Of a DNA stretch of 64,000 nt, positions 30,691 through 39,119 are shown piece after piece. The notes under the pieces are model-generated. The model made no database searches. It had not been told where the DNA came from and saw only the letters and a list, made by a program, of their open reading frames with translations. The DNA lies in assembly GCF_026000575.1 (NCBI RefSeq), contig NZ_AP026910.1:1-64000 (forward strand), in the 5' to 3' direction. The stretch is from Rhodoluna sp. KAS3. Its GTDB lineage: Bacteria > Actinomycetota > Actinomycetes > Actinomycetales > Microbacteriaceae. How positions within the stretch are numbered: the first letter of the stretch is position 1; every line of letters begins with the position of its first letter. A program made the translations under genes and the position numbers.

Positions 30691-31242
30691 ATGAATCTCT
30701 GGATCCGCCTGGCCTATGCAATGTTGTCGTGGCGAAGCCGCTCGAAGCTAAGTTGGCAGGAGGTTGGCCGCCGCAGTTTTAGGGTTTGGCCAACTGATCT
30801 GGATGTGTTCAACCACATGAACAACGGCATCTTTTTGTCATTGCTCGACCTAAGCCGCCTTGACCTGTCTTACCGTTCTGGGCTTTGGCAGGCCTGGAAG
30901 AAGCTTGGTTGGTATCCGGTAGTGGTGGCTCAGACCATCACCTACCGTAAGTCGCTAACTCCTTGGCAAAAGTTTGACATCGAGTCCAAGGTGATCGGAT
31001 GGGATGACCAGGCGTTTTACTTTGACCAGCGATTCGTGGTCGGCGAAGAAATTTACGCTCGGGTAATTGTTCGCATTAGGTTCTTGAAAAAGGCTCGTGG
31101 AATTCTGTTGCCGGGTGAGGTTATTGAGGGCAGCGGTGGCTGGCACGGGCCAAAGCCAGAACTGCCACAGTGGGTCAAAGACTGGGCTCAGACCACGGCA
31201 CTGCCAAAAGGCAAAGAGCCGGCCCCAAGTATTTGGCCTTAG
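30691..31242 (+). CDS. 4HBT-type acyl-CoA thioesterase
   Basis: A 183-aa hot-dog-fold thioesterase. The family signature DLDVFNHMNNGIFLSLLDLSR is near residues 37-57, with the Asp of the active site in DLDVFNHMNN. It resembles the THEM6/YbgC-like group, whose members hydrolyse acyl-CoA; the substrate is unknown. It lies 3 bases after the peptidase stop and converges with apbE. Confidence 0.85.
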   Translation: MNLWIRLAYAMLSWRSRSKLSWQEVGRRSFRVWPTDLDVFNHMNNGIFLSLLDLSRLDLSYRSGLWQAWKKLGWYPVVVAQTITYRKSLTPWQKFDIESKVIGWDDQAFYFDQRFVVGEEIYARVIVRIRFLKKARGILLPGEVIEGSGGWHGPKPELPQWVKDWAQTTALPKGKEPAPSIWP

Positions 31243-31245
31243 CGG

Positions 31246-32046
31246 TTAGTTTTCACCGCTGGCCAACAGGGCCACAAATCCATCGGTGGCAGCCAATTCG
31301 CCATCAGGCAAAATAAAGATCGCTTCAATGCCGTCGACTTTGTTGAGGTCGGCAATGGCTCTAGGCCCTTCGGCAAATGCGGCGGTTGCCCAAATATCTG
31401 CGGTGACTAAATCTTTTGCCACCACGCTTACCTGCAACAACTCGCGTGCCGGTGCTTTGCCCGAAGCCTTTGGGTTCCAGATGTGCTCGCCGCGTTCGGC
31501 AGAGCCGCTAGTTGCCAGCGCACGATAATCGGTGTTGGCCAGGTCAATCACGGTTAGCACCCCAGCCTCTGGGCTGGCAATTGACACCGGTTTTGAAACA
31601 CCGATTCGCCAGTCGCGCGCCTCGGTAAGCCCATCGGCCAACCAAACGTCTCCGCCGGCGTTCATCGTAAAGTCATCGATTCCGGCGGTTACCAGCACAG
31701 CTGCTGCTTCGGCAGCGGCCCAGGTTTTTACCAACCCGGATGGGTCAAAAGTATTTTGTGGAGTCATGGCACTGAACCAGCCGTTGGTCACCTTTTCCCA
31801 GTGATCACAGGCGTCCCAAATTTCGGCAACCACCGGTGGCAGTGAGGCCAGGTTGGTCTCACCTCGTGCCAGACGACTGATTGGTGATTCTGGTTTATAG
31901 GTACTGAAAGTTGCATCGGCCCGGTGCAAGACTCGGCAGGCCTCGGCCAATAATGCTGCCACTTGGGCCTCTGGCAACTCAGTTCGTCCCGCAAATCTGA
32001 AGGCAGTGCCCATGCAGATTTCGGTGTGGTCAAAGGTGGTCATCAC
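31246..32046 (-). CDS. apbE: FAD:protein FMN transferase ApbE
   Basis: ApbE cuts FAD and attaches FMN covalently to Ser/Thr of target proteins outside the membrane. The 266-aa protein has STFSTYKPESPISRL near residue 45, DPSGLVKTWAAAEA near 105 and the metal/FAD motif NAGGDVW near 135. It is shorter than most ApbE proteins and lacks an obvious signal peptide or lipobox. Its start overlaps the preceding FMN-binding gene by 4 bases. The two neighbouring FMN-binding proteins are the likely substrates. Confidence 0.92.
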   Translation of the reverse strand: MMTTFDHTEICMGTAFRFAGRTELPEAQVAALLAEACRVLHRADATFSTYKPESPISRLARGETNLASLPPVVAEIWDACDHWEKVTNGWFSAMTPQNTFDPSGLVKTWAAAEAAAVLVTAGIDDFTMNAGGDVWLADGLTEARDWRIGVSKPVSIASPEAGVLTVIDLANTDYRALATSGSAERGEHIWNPKASGKAPARELLQVSVVAKDLVTADIWATAAFAEGPRAIADLNKVDGIEAIFILPDGELAATDGFVALLASGEN

Positions 32047-32456
32047 TGCAGCTTCGATAGCGCGCTGGCCAGCGCCTCTTGGTAGGCATTAGTGCTAAAG
32101 GTTGCGCCAGAGGCGTTTCCGAAATCAGCACTTTGGGCTTTTAGCGCCGCTGCGTTCAGCACCGGAAAAACTGCGTCATAACCATCGGTAGCGGTGGCGA
32201 CAACCTCGTTAATGCTTTCGATCTGACCATCGGTGGCCGTAATTTCTAACTGAACTTCACCGTATCGGTAGGTAATGGCATCGCCGGTAACAGTCTGCGT
32301 AGTGGTGGTGCCATCGGCTGACCCGCTGGCCAAAGGAGGGTTCAAAATGGCATTTATGCCAAACCCGCCACCGATGCTCACGGCGATAAACGCGACCAGA
32401 CCACCGGCCCAGTTGCGCTTCGGCGGCACTGCCAAAAGTGGTTGATCAGAATTTAG
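32043..32456 (-). CDS. Membrane-anchored FMN-binding domain protein (canonical SGAT site)
   Basis: A protein of about 137 aa with one N-terminal helix (VAFIAVSIGGGFGINAIL) and an extracytoplasmic FMN-binding domain like NqrC/RnfG. The flavinylation motif SGAT appears in NASGATFSTNAYQEA near the end, and the Thr is the predicted FMN attachment site. The open frame extends to 32534, but TTG 32456 is chosen. A GGAG lies 7 bases upstream, and the start overlaps the upstream gene's stop by 11 bases. Confidence 0.82.
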   Translation of the reverse strand, partial: LNSDQPLLAVPPKRNWAGGLVAFIAVSIGGGFGINAILNPPLASGSADGTTTTQTVTGDAITYRYGEVQLEITATDGQIESINEVVATATDGYDAVFPVLNAAALKAQSADFGNASGATFSTNAYQEALASALSKLQ

Positions 32457-32895
32457 CAAGCGCTGACTCCACTGCTTTTTTGAAGGCGTTTGTTGTGTAG
32501 GTGGCATTTGAGATGTTGCCAAAGTTGCTGCCATTTGCCTTGATGGCTGCGGCTACCAAACTCGGGAAAGCCTTGTCGCGACCATCTGATGACTCAGCCC
32601 GAAGCAGTTTGATCGTGGTGATCACATCACCCTTTTTAACCACCTCAACCTGAACAAATCCGTAACCCTTACCCACGTCAATGACATCGCCGGTTTTGGT
32701 CACCGATGCTGTGCTGGCCGTAGGGGTTGGCTCGGCCATGATCTGACTTGAGGCCGCGCCATCAGGGTTGGTTGATTCGGTCGCGCTAGGTTCAGCAAAG
32801 GTAAAGCCGGTCTCGGCAGTTAGGCCAATTTGATAGCTGGCTGCAAATAGGCCAAGGCTCACCAAGCCAAGCGTTGATTTCGTTGCGGTTCTCAC
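32446..32895 (-). CDS. FMN-binding domain protein (variant SNAT site)
   Basis: A 149-aa exported protein with an N-terminal helix (STLGLVSLGLFAASYQIG), a Ser/Thr/Pro linker and an FMN-binding domain. It is paralogous to the next gene: VAAAIKANGSNFGN here against LNAAALKAQSADFGN there. Its flavinylation motif reads SNAT (NISNATYTTNAF), with Gly replaced by Asn but the acceptor Thr kept. The frame is open to 32973. GTG 32895 is chosen because it overlaps the reductase stop as GTGA and follows a strong GAGGAGT. Confidence 0.84.
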   Translation of the reverse strand: MRTATKSTLGLVSLGLFAASYQIGLTAETGFTFAEPSATESTNPDGAASSQIMAEPTPTASTASVTKTGDVIDVGKGYGFVQVEVVKKGDVITTIKLLRAESSDGRDKAFPSLVAAAIKANGSNFGNISNATYTTNAFKKAVESALAKF

Positions 32896-34301
32896 CAGGA
32901 GTACTCCTCTGCGTGAATATTCTCTTCTGGGGTGCCGGAGCGAATAACGGACTTTCTTACAATCTTGGTCCAAGCCTCAGGGCCACAAACATAGACGTCA
33001 GAATCTGAGACCCAAGGTGCCATGACGGTTAGGCGGGCTTGATCCGGAAGACCATCGGTGTCGTGGTTCATCCAAGAGCCATCTTTGCCGCGTGGGCCGG
33101 TAAGCACGTGCAACTGAAAGCCGCGACGTCGTGCAATTACCCGCACCTCTTCAAGCAGCGCGGCATCTTCTTCGCTGCGCACTCGATAAATTATGGTGAT
33201 GTCACCCGGGCGGGCAGCCATCGATTCGGCAAGCGCGCGAACCGGTGGAATACCAATTCCAGAGGCAATCAAAACCACCTTTTCTTTGGTGCGGCGTTCT
33301 TCGGTAAACACTCCGTATGGGCCTTCGACCATCACGCGGGTGCCAGGCTTTAGCTTCTGCAGCGCAGCGGTGTCGTCACCTCGGTTGCCGATGGTGAAGC
33401 GCATGAACTGGTTGTTAGGTGCCGCTGAGATTGAGAATGGGTGAGGCCTCCACCACTGTTTTGGGGTCAGCAAACGCAGCATGTAAAACTGGCCGGCTTG
33501 CCCACCGAGCTGCTCGATGTTTTTGCCGGTGATGTACAAAGAGGTTGCGTCACTCGACTCGGCCACTACAGCCTGAACTCTAAGGTTCATTTTCAAGCCA
33601 CGGATAATCGGTGCGAGCACGCGGTACCAGATTAGGTTCACTGCCACGAATAGGTACAGGGTTACCCAAAAAATGGTTTGAACCGGTTTGCCGGCGATGT
33701 CGGTGCCGGAGGTAAAGATGTGTGGCACCGCCAATAGAACTGACGCGTAAGACATCACGTGAACGATGTACCAGGCTTCGTAGCTCATCTTTCGGCGTGC
33801 AAAATTGAGCGAAGTAACGACCACCAAGATCATCAGAGCCAAGGCCAAGCTTGCGGTAAGCATGTCTGGCACGTCGGTAATTAGGTAGGTCAACTCGGCA
33901 ATTAGTGTGCGCCCATCGGTGATTGCCATGCCAATCAGAGATGCCAAAAAGTGGGCCACGATGAAGTACAGAACCGGCTTGCCCAAACGCTTGTGAGCCA
34001 GGGTTGCTTTGTCGTGTCCGTAAAACTTGTCGATCCAAGGCACTCGTGCCACCAACAACATGTGAATCAAAAGCAGGTCGGTGCCGATAAGTGAAGTTAG
34101 GCGGCTAATTGCCTTGAGTGCTGAGGGAACATCGGTGATGTCTTTCAGGCCACCGGCTGCCAAAAACATAACAATGACCGCAACAACGCTGGCCCAGGCA
34201 ATACCCTCGATGATGTCTTGGGCACGCTTGAGGCGCAAGTACTTGCGCACACCCAAACGGACTTTACCGTTGGGTTTCACGAGCTGCAGGTCTTTGAACA
34301 T
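32892..34301 (-). CDS. Ferric-reductase-like transmembrane flavoprotein
   Basis: About 469 aa. The N-terminal half has six or so helices with His residues spaced as in the ferric reductase/NOX haem domain. The C-terminal half is an FNR-like module with the FAD motif HPFSISAAP near residue 290, NADPH motif IASGIGIPPVRAL near 350 and terminal CGPEAW. It should move electrons from NAD(P)H through FAD and haem across the membrane. The frame opens at TTG 34322; ATG 34301 is chosen. It heads the FMN-protein/ApbE operon. Confidence 0.88.
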   Translation of the reverse strand: MFKDLQLVKPNGKVRLGVRKYLRLKRAQDIIEGIAWASVVAVIVMFLAAGGLKDITDVPSALKAISRLTSLIGTDLLLIHMLLVARVPWIDKFYGHDKATLAHKRLGKPVLYFIVAHFLASLIGMAITDGRTLIAELTYLITDVPDMLTASLALALMILVVVTSLNFARRKMSYEAWYIVHVMSYASVLLAVPHIFTSGTDIAGKPVQTIFWVTLYLFVAVNLIWYRVLAPIIRGLKMNLRVQAVVAESSDATSLYITGKNIEQLGGQAGQFYMLRLLTPKQWWRPHPFSISAAPNNQFMRFTIGNRGDDTAALQKLKPGTRVMVEGPYGVFTEERRTKEKVVLIASGIGIPPVRALAESMAARPGDITIIYRVRSEEDAALLEEVRVIARRRGFQLHVLTGPRGKDGSWMNHDTDGLPDQARLTVMAPWVSDSDVYVCGPEAWTKIVRKSVIRSGTPEENIHAEEYSW

Positions 34302-34430
34302 GCTTCTAATCTGCTCTACCAATCTGGATGTTTCCTGAATGAAGCCTGCAAGCCACCTCTGAGATTAAGTGTTTCACGAACGACCCACTCCCGAAACACT
34401 CGCGCAACAACCGCTGGCTAATTTTTGAGC

Positions 34431-36041
34431 ATGGGAGATCTATTCGAGAAATATCCCGTTGCGGTGCAAACCGATTCGGGGGATGGACGCGCGGGCAAGT
34501 TACCGGCGTTCGATGAAATGTTTGCGTCTGCTGGGCAAGTGCGGCCGAGTTACAAAAAGATTCACGAGACCCTGGCCTCGATGACTCAGGATGAGCTGCG
34601 GGGCCGAACCAACGCCCTGGCCGATTCTTACTTGGCCCAAGGTGTGACCTTTGACTTTGCCGGCGAGGAGCGCCCGTTTCCGCTAGATGCTGTTCCGCGA
34701 GTAATCGAGAAGAACGAGTGGAACTCGCTCGAGTCCGGAATCAAGCAGCGAGTGAAAGTCCTCGAGGCATTTCTAGCTGACATTTACGGCTCGCAAAACG
34801 CCATTCGTGACGGGGTTATACCCGCTGCACTGGTTGCATCATCGGCCCACTATCACCGCGCTGCCCACGGAATTGACCCGGCAAACGGTGTGCGCATTCA
34901 GGTCAGCGGCATTGACCTGGTGCGTGACGAGTATGGAGCCTGGCGTGTGCTCGAAGACAATGTGCGAGTGCCATCTGGCGTCTCTTACGTGATCTCAAAC
35001 CGTCGAGTTATGGCGCAGACGCTGCCCGAGATTTTTCAACAGATGCGTATTCAGCCGGTTGGTGAATACCCAAATAAGCTGCTCGCGGCCCTTAGGGCCT
35101 CAGCGCCATCGGGGGTTGAAGACCCGGTGGTTGTAGTGCTCACGCCAGGTGTTTATAACAGCGCCTACTTTGAGCACACCTTGCTTGCTCGACTCATGGG
35201 TCTTGAGCTGGTCGAGGGCCGCGACTTATTCTGCTCGGGTGGCAAGGTCTACATGCGTACCACCGGGGGTGCCCGCCGAGTAGACGTTATCTATCGACGC
35301 GTGGATGACGAGTTCTTGGACCCACTGGCTTTCCGAGCGGACTCAGTGCTTGGGCCGCCAGGTTTGCTAACCGCTGCGCGACTGGGCAACGTGACCCTGG
35401 CAAACGCAGTTGGCAATGGTGTTGCCGACGACAAGTTGGTTTACACCTACATGCCAGACCTCACCAAGTACTACCTTGGCGAAGATCCAATCATCGAAAA
35501 CGTACAGACCTGGAGACTGGAAGAGAGAGACAGTCTCGAGGAAGTGCTTGATCGATTGGATGAACTGGTTGTCAAACCGGTTGACGGGTCAGGTGGCAAG
35601 GGATTGGTGGTTGGTCCTCGAGCCAGCACCAAGGAGCTTGCCGATCTTCGCAAACGATTAATTCGCGATCCGCGCGGATGGATTGCCCAGCCGGTAATTC
35701 AGCTGTCAACCATTCCAACGTTGGTCGACCAGGGTTTGCGCCCTCGTCACGCAGACCTTCGACCATTTGCTGTAAACGACGGCAACGATGTTTGGGTTTT
35801 GCCTGGTGGCCTAACCCGCGTAGCTCTCCCCGAAGGAGAGCTAGTTGTTAATTCATCTCAGGGTGGTGGTTCCAAGGACACCTGGGTCGTCGGCGTAGAC
35901 CGGCCCAACGACATCCGTGCACTCAACACCAACTCACACGTTTCATCTGTAGTTGCCGGCCAGACCTCTGGCGATTCGGGATTCTCGCGTCAACAGGAAC
36001 AGCAGCAGCAGTCCAATCAGGAGGCGCAGAACAATGCTTAG
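34431..36041 (+). CDS. Circularly permuted type 2 ATP-grasp protein
   Basis: A 536-aa protein of the DUF404/DUF407 circularly permuted ATP-grasp group, predicted to form amide bonds or activate carboxylates with ATP. It contains the conserved N-terminal domain (residues about 20-210) with VLEDNVRVPSGVSYVISNR and the ATP-binding stretch LVVKPVDGSGGKGLVVGP near residue 380. The C-terminal 35 residues are Gln/Asn/Ser-rich. The ATG is at 34431; a TTG two codons upstream is possible. The stop overlaps the alpha-E gene by 8 bases. Confidence 0.9.
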   Translation: MGDLFEKYPVAVQTDSGDGRAGKLPAFDEMFASAGQVRPSYKKIHETLASMTQDELRGRTNALADSYLAQGVTFDFAGEERPFPLDAVPRVIEKNEWNSLESGIKQRVKVLEAFLADIYGSQNAIRDGVIPAALVASSAHYHRAAHGIDPANGVRIQVSGIDLVRDEYGAWRVLEDNVRVPSGVSYVISNRRVMAQTLPEIFQQMRIQPVGEYPNKLLAALRASAPSGVEDPVVVVLTPGVYNSAYFEHTLLARLMGLELVEGRDLFCSGGKVYMRTTGGARRVDVIYRRVDDEFLDPLAFRADSVLGPPGLLTAARLGNVTLANAVGNGVADDKLVYTYMPDLTKYYLGEDPIIENVQTWRLEERDSLEEVLDRLDELVVKPVDGSGGKGLVVGPRASTKELADLRKRLIRDPRGWIAQPVIQLSTIPTLVDQGLRPRHADLRPFAVNDGNDVWVLPGGLTRVALPEGELVVNSSQGGGSKDTWVVGVDRPNDIRALNTNSHVSSVVAGQTSGDSGFSRQQEQQQQSNQEAQNNA

Positions 36042-36963
36042 TCGAATCGCAGAATCACTATTTTGGATCGGTCGCTACGTAGAGCGCGCCGATGGCACCG
36101 CACGCCTACTTGATGTGCACCTACAGCTTTTGCTCGAAGACCCTTGGGTAGATGAAGACACCGCCTGCCGTTCGCTACTCAAAGTTATCGGGGCAAATGC
36201 CGAATACCCGCATCAGCTGACGCGCCAGGATCTGCTGAATATTCTGTCGGTCGATCGGGGTGAAAGCAGCTCAATTGCGTCTTCACTAACCGCAGCCCGC
36301 GAGAATGCTCGACGGGTGCGCGAGATTGTTTCTACCGAACTCTGGGAGTGCCTCAACACCACTCGATCAAGAATGCCCCGCAAGGTTTCTATCGACCGCG
36401 CGCACGACTTTTTTGGTTGGGTTCGTGAGCGTACTGCGCTCGCCGTAGGCATCGTCGAAAGCTCGACCTCGCGCGATGAGGCCTGGACTTTCTTTACCCT
36501 TGGCCGCTCACTTGAGCGCGTTGACATGACCGCCCGCCTGCTGGCTACCTCAGAACTTACTGAGGCTAGCGGTCCATCTTGGACCACTATTCTCCGCAGC
36601 TGCGGTGCCTATGAGGCATACCTGCGAACTTATCGCGGTGTCCCGTCGGCCACCAATGCCGCTGAGTTTCTGTTGCTTGACCGCATCTTTCCGCGCTCGG
36701 TTGCGTTTGCGCTGGCCCGCGCTGAAAAGTGTTTGGGAGACTTGGCCCCTAGCGCGGACCGCGTTGGCGTGAGTGACGTTGCTTTGCGTCAGGTTGGCCA
36801 GCTCAGAAACAACCTCGAGTACCGTTCAGCGCCAGACATCCTGGCAAACCTCACTCAAGAGATGCTCGAACTACAGCGCGGGGTTGGCGAAATTTCTGAG
36901 TCAATCCGGTCACGTTACTTTCCGGTCAACGTGATGCCAACCTGGAACGGAGAGGTATCTTGA
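36034..36963 (+). CDS. Alpha-E domain protein
   Basis: A 309-aa, mostly helical protein of the alpha-E family (DUF403), starting MLSRIAESLFWIGRYVERAD, the family hallmark. Its biochemical function is not established. The family is found almost only beside the permuted ATP-grasp and a transglutaminase, and is predicted to modify or ligate peptides. The start has a strong CAGGAGG. Its stop overlaps the next start (TTGA). Confidence 0.92.
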   Translation: MLSRIAESLFWIGRYVERADGTARLLDVHLQLLLEDPWVDEDTACRSLLKVIGANAEYPHQLTRQDLLNILSVDRGESSSIASSLTAARENARRVREIVSTELWECLNTTRSRMPRKVSIDRAHDFFGWVRERTALAVGIVESSTSRDEAWTFFTLGRSLERVDMTARLLATSELTEASGPSWTTILRSCGAYEAYLRTYRGVPSATNAAEFLLLDRIFPRSVAFALARAEKCLGDLAPSADRVGVSDVALRQVGQLRNNLEYRSAPDILANLTQEMLELQRGVGEISESIRSRYFPVNVMPTWNGEVS

Positions 36964-37802
36964 GTCGCTATCGCATTGTTCACACCACCGGCTTTAAGTA
37001 CCAGGGTGAAGTCGTGGCTTCATATAATGAGGCCCGTTTGCTGCCCATCCGTGATGAAGCCCAGTTGGTTTTTAGCGCCAAGCTGCAAATTCACCCCGAT
37101 GGTGCCGCGCACGAATACCTGGACTATTTCAAAACCCGTGCGGTGATGTTTGAGGTGCTCGAGCCACACACCGAGTTGAATATCACCGCCACCTCGGTGG
37201 TCGAGCTTCGCCCAACCGTAGAACCAATTCCCGGACTCAATTGGTCAGACCTCGCCATGGAAATTGTTAGTTCGCTCGAGCTAACCGATGCTGTTGGCCA
37301 AACCAAACGCACTCAGCCGGCCAATGATCTGGTGAAGTTTGCCAAGAAACTGGCTGGTGCTCACAACCCCCACGAGACTGCCCTGGCCATTTGCCACAAG
37401 GTGTTTCAAGATATGACCTACATGCACGGTGTCACCGGGGTGCACTCAATTGCCAGTGATGCCTGGTCAGAAAAAATCGGTGTTTGCCAAGATTTTGCTC
37501 ACATCACCTTGGGGGCGATGCGAGCAGTGGGTATTCCGGCTAGATACGTAAGTGGTTATCTGCACCCGTCCACCGATCCAAAAATCGGCGAGAAGGTAGT
37601 GGGTGAGTCGCACGCCTGGGTTGAGTGGTGGGCCGGGTCATGGTTTGCCTTCGACCCAACCAATGACATCGATGTAAATACTCGGCACGTGGTGGTTGGG
37701 CGCGGTCGTGATTACGACGATGTTCCGCCTTTGCGCGGAGTTTTTGCCGGGCCGTTCAACTCAGAGTTGTTCGTTAGCGTGGAGATCACCAAAGAGGCGT
37801 AA
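36960..37802 (+). CDS. Transglutaminase-like cysteine peptidase family protein
   Basis: A 280-aa protein with the N-terminal bacterial transglutaminase-like region (YRIVHTTGFKYQGEV) and a papain-like triad. Cys lies in KIGVCQDFAHI near residue 176, His in GESHAWVEW near 217 and Asp in FAFDPTND near 234. It starts at TTG 36960, coupled to the alpha-E stop. The trio resembles predicted peptide-tagging or peptide-synthesis clusters. A hydrolase or transamidase activity is inferred. Confidence 0.91.
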   Translation: MSRYRIVHTTGFKYQGEVVASYNEARLLPIRDEAQLVFSAKLQIHPDGAAHEYLDYFKTRAVMFEVLEPHTELNITATSVVELRPTVEPIPGLNWSDLAMEIVSSLELTDAVGQTKRTQPANDLVKFAKKLAGAHNPHETALAICHKVFQDMTYMHGVTGVHSIASDAWSEKIGVCQDFAHITLGAMRAVGIPARYVSGYLHPSTDPKIGEKVVGESHAWVEWWAGSWFAFDPTNDIDVNTRHVVVGRGRDYDDVPPLRGVFAGPFNSELFVSVEITKEA

Positions 37803-37811
37803 TCTGTCGCT

Positions 37812-38696
37812 ATGACTGAATTGCCAATCGTACGCAGCTTCAAAGACGCCCAGGGTATCGAGATCACTTTTTATGAGTGGCCGGTAGCAAACCCAAAGGC
37901 ATCGGTGCAAATAGTGCACGGATTAGGTGAGCACGCCCGCCGCTATGACCACGTGGCCGCTGCTCTGAATCGTGAGGGCTACAGCGTTTATGCTGACGAC
38001 CACCGCGGTCACGGTCAGACTGGGCTGCGAATGACGGCCGAGGGAATTACAAAAAAGCAGGGCAACCTAGGCCCGGGCGGCATGGCGGCGGTCTTTGCTG
38101 GTGTTCGTCAGCTCAGCCACATCATCGTTGGTGAGAACCCAGAAGAACCTCTTGTTTTGTTTGGCCACAGTTGGGGTTCACTGATTGCCCAGCGCATTTT
38201 CAATAATTACAGCGATGAATATGACGCCCTAATTCTTAGCGGATCCACCCTTGCGGTTCCGGGAATCTTGCCAAGCTCAGGTTTCAACAAGAAGTGGGAT
38301 TCCACTCCAAATAAAACCGGCTACGAGTGGTTGAGTCGCGACCCTGAGATTGGTCGGGCATTCTTGGCCGATCCAAAGAATTTCCCAGAGAGCGCCCTTC
38401 AGGTCTTTGGGGTTCCAAACACTTTGCAGTTGCTGGGTGTACCGAGCAAAAACATCGATAGCCATGTTCCGATTCTGCTCATCGCCGGCTCAGATGATCC
38501 GCTTGGTGGCGAACGAGGCAACAAGCTTTTGCTGAATGCTTATCGCCGAGCAGGGGTCAAGGACATCGAGGCAATTATTTACCACGATGGCCGCCACGAG
38601 ATGGTGAACGAGACCAATAAGGCCGGGGTGCTAGCCGACATCGTTGCTTGGATCAACGACCGGATGTTGCCGACCGAGCACCTCGACGAGGTCTAA
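37812..38696 (+). CDS. Alpha/beta hydrolase, monoacylglycerol-lipase-like
   Basis: A 294-aa serine hydrolase. The HGLGEHARRYD motif (oxyanion side) is near residue 36, DHRGHGQTG near 64 and nucleophile Ser in FGHSWGSLIAQR near 120. The Asp in AGSDDPLGG and His in YHDGRHEMVNE complete the triad. This pattern fits Hydrolase_4/monoacylglycerol lipases. No signal peptide is seen. It lies 9 bases after the transglutaminase gene and could be in its operon. Confidence 0.9.
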   Translation: MTELPIVRSFKDAQGIEITFYEWPVANPKASVQIVHGLGEHARRYDHVAAALNREGYSVYADDHRGHGQTGLRMTAEGITKKQGNLGPGGMAAVFAGVRQLSHIIVGENPEEPLVLFGHSWGSLIAQRIFNNYSDEYDALILSGSTLAVPGILPSSGFNKKWDSTPNKTGYEWLSRDPEIGRAFLADPKNFPESALQVFGVPNTLQLLGVPSKNIDSHVPILLIAGSDDPLGGERGNKLLLNAYRRAGVKDIEAIIYHDGRHEMVNETNKAGVLADIVAWINDRMLPTEHLDEV

Positions 38697-38721
38697 ACCA
38701 AACTGCCTAAAACTAGGCAAT

Positions 38722-39102
38722 TTACTCGGGCTTCTTGAGTCCAAGCTTTTCGCTGGCCTTTGCCACATTCGGCAGGCGGCAGGCCGCGGCTGCTTCTTCG
38801 ATTGGGTTGAGCAGTAGGTCTTGGGTCTCAGGGTGGCGCTCCATGTATCGCACCACGTAAGAGCAAACCGGAACAATCTTTGCCTTGCCCGCAGCACGAA
38901 CATCGGCAATTGCCTCGCGCATCAAAATTGCTGCAAGATTCTTGCCCTGCTGTGCCGGGTCAACCTCGGTGTGCACAAAGTGAATCTCTCCCGGCATCAT
39001 GCTGTAGTCGGCATGACCCACTTTGTTGCCCTCGAGCCAAATCTCGTAGCGGTGCAACTCGGTGTTGTGAATAACCTCTGGGTTCAATGCTTCAGCGCTC
39101 AT
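38722..39102 (-). CDS. YjdJ/NATD1-type N-acetyltransferase-like protein
   Basis: A short GNAT-fold protein of about 126 aa. Conserved segments are the IHFVHTEVDPAQQGKNLAAILM region (residues 40-62), which holds the acetyl-CoA loop, and VPVCSYVVRYMERHPE near 80. ATG 39102 is chosen over a start at 39129 because AGAGG lies 8 bases upstream. The C-terminal 30 residues exceed the minimal family length. The divergent methyltransferase starts only 17 bases away. Confidence 0.85.
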   Translation of the reverse strand: MSAEALNPEVIHNTELHRYEIWLEGNKVGHADYSMMPGEIHFVHTEVDPAQQGKNLAAILMREAIADVRAAGKAKIVPVCSYVVRYMERHPETQDLLLNPIEEAAAACRLPNVAKASEKLGLKKPE

Positions 39103-39119
39103 GCTGTTAACCTCTTTCT

